Below, piece by piece: positions 61,336 to 64,000 of a stretch of 64,000 bases of DNA. A program made the position numbers and the translations under genes. This DNA comes from Asticcacaulis sp. SL142. GTDB taxonomy: Bacteria; Pseudomonadota; Alphaproteobacteria; Caulobacterales; Caulobacteraceae. Location of the stretch: NCBI RefSeq assembly GCF_026625745.1, contig NZ_CP113061.1, forward strand, positions 1,575,501-1,639,500, read 5' to 3'. Below the pieces are notes generated by a model. The model saw nothing but the letters and a program-made list of their open reading frames with translations. It was not told where the DNA came from and searched no databases. Numbering within the stretch: the first letter of the stretch is position 1; every line of letters begins with the position of its first letter.

Positions 61336-63363
61336 TCAGAAACTGGGTAAAGGCTGGTCGCGCTCGCCCTCGTTAAGGGCGTGGGCGCGGGCAATGTTGG
61401 AGAGGCGGTCAATGACCCGCTTGTCGGCAATCACGTCATTGTCGTTGTCGGTCAGGCCAAAAAGATCATCGCTTTGCGGAACTGTGCGTTTGGCAGGTTC
61501 ATCTTCTCCAAGTCCGGGGTGGCGCTGCTGTTGCAAGCCACCTTCGTCTTCGGCGCCTGCACCTTCTTCACCCTCAAGGGCCTTGATCAGGCGTCGGTCA
61601 GTGGCACGGACCTGACCTTCCCATACGTCAGGCCGGGCTTGCGGTCTGTCGGCGTAAGTGCCCTCTGATAGAACAGGCGGCGGCAGACGGCGGGATATAA
61701 AGTTGGCGTCCTCAAAGTATCTGAGTTTCTTCGCTTTGATGGGGGCGAGACCGGAAACCAGCACCAGCTCATCAGAGGGTGGCAACTGCATAACCTCGCC
61801 GGGCGTCAGGAGCTGACGGGCGGTCTCCTGCCGCGAGACCATGACATGCGCCAGCCAGGGTGCCAGCCTATGGCCGGCATAGTTCTTCTGAGCCCGCAAT
61901 TCTGTCGCTGTCCCGAGGGCATCCGAGATACGTTTGGCAGTGCGCTCATCATTCGATGAAAAGGCTATGCGCACATGACAGTTGTCGAGGATGGCATTGT
62001 TTTCACCGTAAGCCTTGGAAATCTGATTGAGGCTTTGGGCAATCAGATAGGCGCGGATACCGTAGCCGGCCATGAAAGCCAAAGCGGTTTCAAAAAAGTC
62101 CAGCCGTCCCAGTGCCGGAAACTCATCAAGCATCATCAGCAACTGGTGACGATTGTGTTTGTTGGGATCACCTTCCAGGCGCTCTGTAAGGCGACGACCG
62201 ATCTGATTGAGGATCAGGCGTACCAGTGGCTTTGTGCGAGAAATATCTGAAGGCGGGATGACCAGAAACAACGAGACAGGCTGTTTAGCATTGACCAGAT
62301 CAGCTATGCGCCAGTCACAGGCTTCTGTAGTCGCCGACACCACCGGATCGCGATACAGTCCCAGAAACGACATGGCCGTGGACAGGACGCCGGAGCGCTC
62401 GTTCTCTGACTTATTTAAGACTTCTCTGGCAGCAGAAGCCACGACCGGATGCACAAGCGGCGCGTCCTTGGTGCCGAGATGATTGGTCGTCATCATCCGG
62501 TGCAAAGTATAAACAAAGGTGCGTTGGGGATCGGACAGGAAGGTCGCCACCCGTGCCAGGGTTTTGTCTTCCTCAGCATAAAGGACATGAAGGATGGCGC
62601 CGACCAGTAGGGAATGACTGGTTTTTTCCCAGTGGCTGCGATGTTGAAGTGCGCCTTCCGGATCAACGAGAATGTCGGCGATGTTTTGTACGTCGCGGAC
62701 TTCGTCGTGACCTTTGCGGACCTCAAGAAGGGGGTTGTAGCGGGCAGAGCTCAGATCTGTCGGATTGAACAGAAGACAATGGGAAAACTTTGAGCGCCAT
62801 CCGGCTGTCAGTTCCCAGTTTTCGCCCTTGATATCATGGACCACAACAGAACCGGTCCACGACAGAAGGGTTGGAATAACGAGACCAACGCCTTTGCCGG
62901 AGCGTGTCGGGGCAAAGGCCATGACGTGTTCAGGACCATCATGACGCAGATAGTCAGACCCCACCCGCCCTAAGAAAACGCCCTTGTCATTAAACAGGCC
63001 GGCCGCTTCGATCTCCGGTATTTTTGCCCATCGGGCAGAGCCATAGGTGGTGACAAAGTGCGCTTGTCTGGCTCGCCACAGCGACCCGAAGACGGCCACA
63101 ACAAACCCCATAAAGCCGCTGGTCGCCGCGAGGCTGCCTGCCCTGAAAAAGACTTCGGGGGCATAGGCGTCAAAGTGATACCACCATGAAAACAACGACC
63201 ACGGATGATAAACCGGAAGACCAAAAATCAGAAACCATGGCGTACCGAGCCCGGCCTGATATCCCAGTTGTGCGGCCGCCCATTGGGTTGACGCCCAGAC
63301 GCCGAGCACCACGATCAAAAGAACGATCAGAATCTGGCCGATAAGCAGTTTTGTGGGGGTCAT
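61336..63363 (-). CDS. traG: TraG, VirD4-like coupling protein
   Basis: A 675-residue coupling ATPase. Two N-terminal membrane segments (about 8-26 and 78-97), Walker A APTRSGKG (151-158), Walker B LLMMLDEFPALGRLDF near 430, and the long charged C-terminal tail. It links the relaxosome to the secretion channel. The start MTPTKLL is set by family; an in-frame ATG 16 codons upstream lacks support. It is first gene of the visible operon. Confidence 0.94.
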   Translation of the reverse strand: MTPTKLLIGQILIVLLIVVLGVWASTQWAAAQLGYQAGLGTPWFLIFGLPVYHPWSLFSWWYHFDAYAPEVFFRAGSLAATSGFMGFVVAVFGSLWRARQAHFVTTYGSARWAKIPEIEAAGLFNDKGVFLGRVGSDYLRHDGPEHVMAFAPTRSGKGVGLVIPTLLSWTGSVVVHDIKGENWELTAGWRSKFSHCLLFNPTDLSSARYNPLLEVRKGHDEVRDVQNIADILVDPEGALQHRSHWEKTSHSLLVGAILHVLYAEEDKTLARVATFLSDPQRTFVYTLHRMMTTNHLGTKDAPLVHPVVASAAREVLNKSENERSGVLSTAMSFLGLYRDPVVSATTEACDWRIADLVNAKQPVSLFLVIPPSDISRTKPLVRLILNQIGRRLTERLEGDPNKHNRHQLLMMLDEFPALGRLDFFETALAFMAGYGIRAYLIAQSLNQISKAYGENNAILDNCHVRIAFSSNDERTAKRISDALGTATELRAQKNYAGHRLAPWLAHVMVSRQETARQLLTPGEVMQLPPSDELVLVSGLAPIKAKKLRYFEDANFISRRLPPPVLSEGTYADRPQARPDVWEGQVRATDRRLIKALEGEEGAGAEDEGGLQQQRHPGLGEDEPAKRTVPQSDDLFGLTDNDNDVIADKRVIDRLSNIARAHALNEGERDQPLPSF

Positions 63364-64000
63364 GGATCGGGTTCCGCTTGCCGCAGCCACAGTGCCGCGA
63401 ACAGGGAACATGATCAGAGAAGGCCTCGGAATCTCATATGGCCGCTATGTGCGCTCACATGGTCTCGCTGCATCCCGGCGGCTCCAGATAAGGTCAGTTA
63501 GTAATGTATCGAGTCGCTTTGCCCCCGGGGTGCCCTTTGAACTGATGGTGTTGGATGGTTCTACGGCTCCAACGATGCTGACGAATACGTTTGGCTATTT
63601 CTGAGAGCATACACGGAGTATAAAGTTGCAGACTTAGAGGTTGCGCAGCATGAGCACTGCTATACGTCTATTGCCTCGCAACCTCTAAACGCGACTGAAT
63701 TATTCAAACGTTTCGCAATTCTCATAATTATTCGAGATAAGAACAGCAAGGTGCGCCAAATCAAATAATTAAACCGCTTCGCCATTTGGTCTCAGCGTGA
63801 CCTCCTCAAATAAAGCAGTAGAAAGCCACTTTTGGGAGAAGAAAAAGGGACAGAAAAACAAGAAGGGCGCTGAACCTGCGTACATGCCCGACACTAAACT
63901 AAAGGAGCTAAGCCCCCGGCTTTCTACCTTTATCCACTAGGGAAGCATGCAGTGCTAAAAAGGGCTGATCATCGGCCAAAAATTAGAGCTAAGTTTTTAT
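63364..64000. other. region upstream of traG; no gene supported
   Basis: About 640 bp of low coding character. A perfect 12-bp inverted repeat, TTAGAGGTTGCG at 63634-63645 with CGCAACCTCTAA at 63677-63688, has a 31-bp loop and may be a terminator for a rightward-lying gene or a regulator site. A 40-codon minus-strand frame starting at 63785 (MAKRFNYLIW) has GGAGG only 15 bases before it and is doubtful. The right end is AT-rich. Confidence 0.45.

Overview
The window looks like a chromosomal segment of an alphaproteobacterium of the Caulobacterales, close to Caulobacter or Asticcacaulis. The evidence is protein style and synteny: rpoD next to dnaG, methionine synthase split into two genes, CpdR beside an N-formylglutamate amidohydrolase, a ROSE-type leader before a small heat-shock gene, and a suhB/mmgR-like sRNA. 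Genus is an inference; no rRNA lies in the window.

Positions 1-10,000 hold a ParD/ParE toxin-antitoxin pair, rpoD, dnaG, a heat-shock gene with its own thermosensor leader, and a minus-strand group (pentapeptide-repeat protein, WYL-type regulator, glyoxalase-fold protein, stand-alone RibD-type deaminase, gpmA). Positions 10,000-27,450 are the division and cell-wall cluster, transcribed leftward: mraZ, rsmH, ftsL, ftsI, murE, murF, mraY, murD, ftsW, murG, an AI-2E-family permease, murC, an unexpected immunity-protein-like gene, murB and folP. A second ParD gene with a frameshifted ParE interrupts it between murC and the permease. ddl and ftsQAZ do not follow murB.

Positions 27,450-34,300 hold REP-like repeats, the RNase P RNA, a DUF423 protein, an AmpD-like amidase, a DjlA-like co-chaperone, a secreted protein, a WaaE-like glycosyltransferase, and a DUF559 remnant tightly bracketed by inverted compound palindromes. 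Positions 34,300-41,520 form a methionine-cycle operon: a SahR-like ArsR/methyltransferase regulator, metF, and the two halves of metH, with two further methyltransferase genes. A 26-bp perfect palindrome before the regulator is the probable operator. Positions 41,600-49,900 carry a nitrilase-fold hydrolase, small membrane proteins, an OafA-like acyltransferase, ppa, the sRNA candidate and cpdR.

From tRNA-Val(GAC) near 49,950 to the right edge lies one end of an integrative conjugative element: a tyrosine integrase whose last codons are the complement of the tRNA 3' half, an overlapping AlpA-like excisionase gene, a DUF2274 gene, and a leftward traG-copG-trbBCDEJLFGI type IV secretion operon of the Tn4371/RP4 kind. 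Relaxase and cargo genes are not in the window and would lie further right. The most unusual items are the Imm63-like gene coupled to murC and murB by 4-bp overlaps on both sides, the compound palindromic repeat family whose ends sit 1-2 bp from start and stop codons, and the SahR-like operon.
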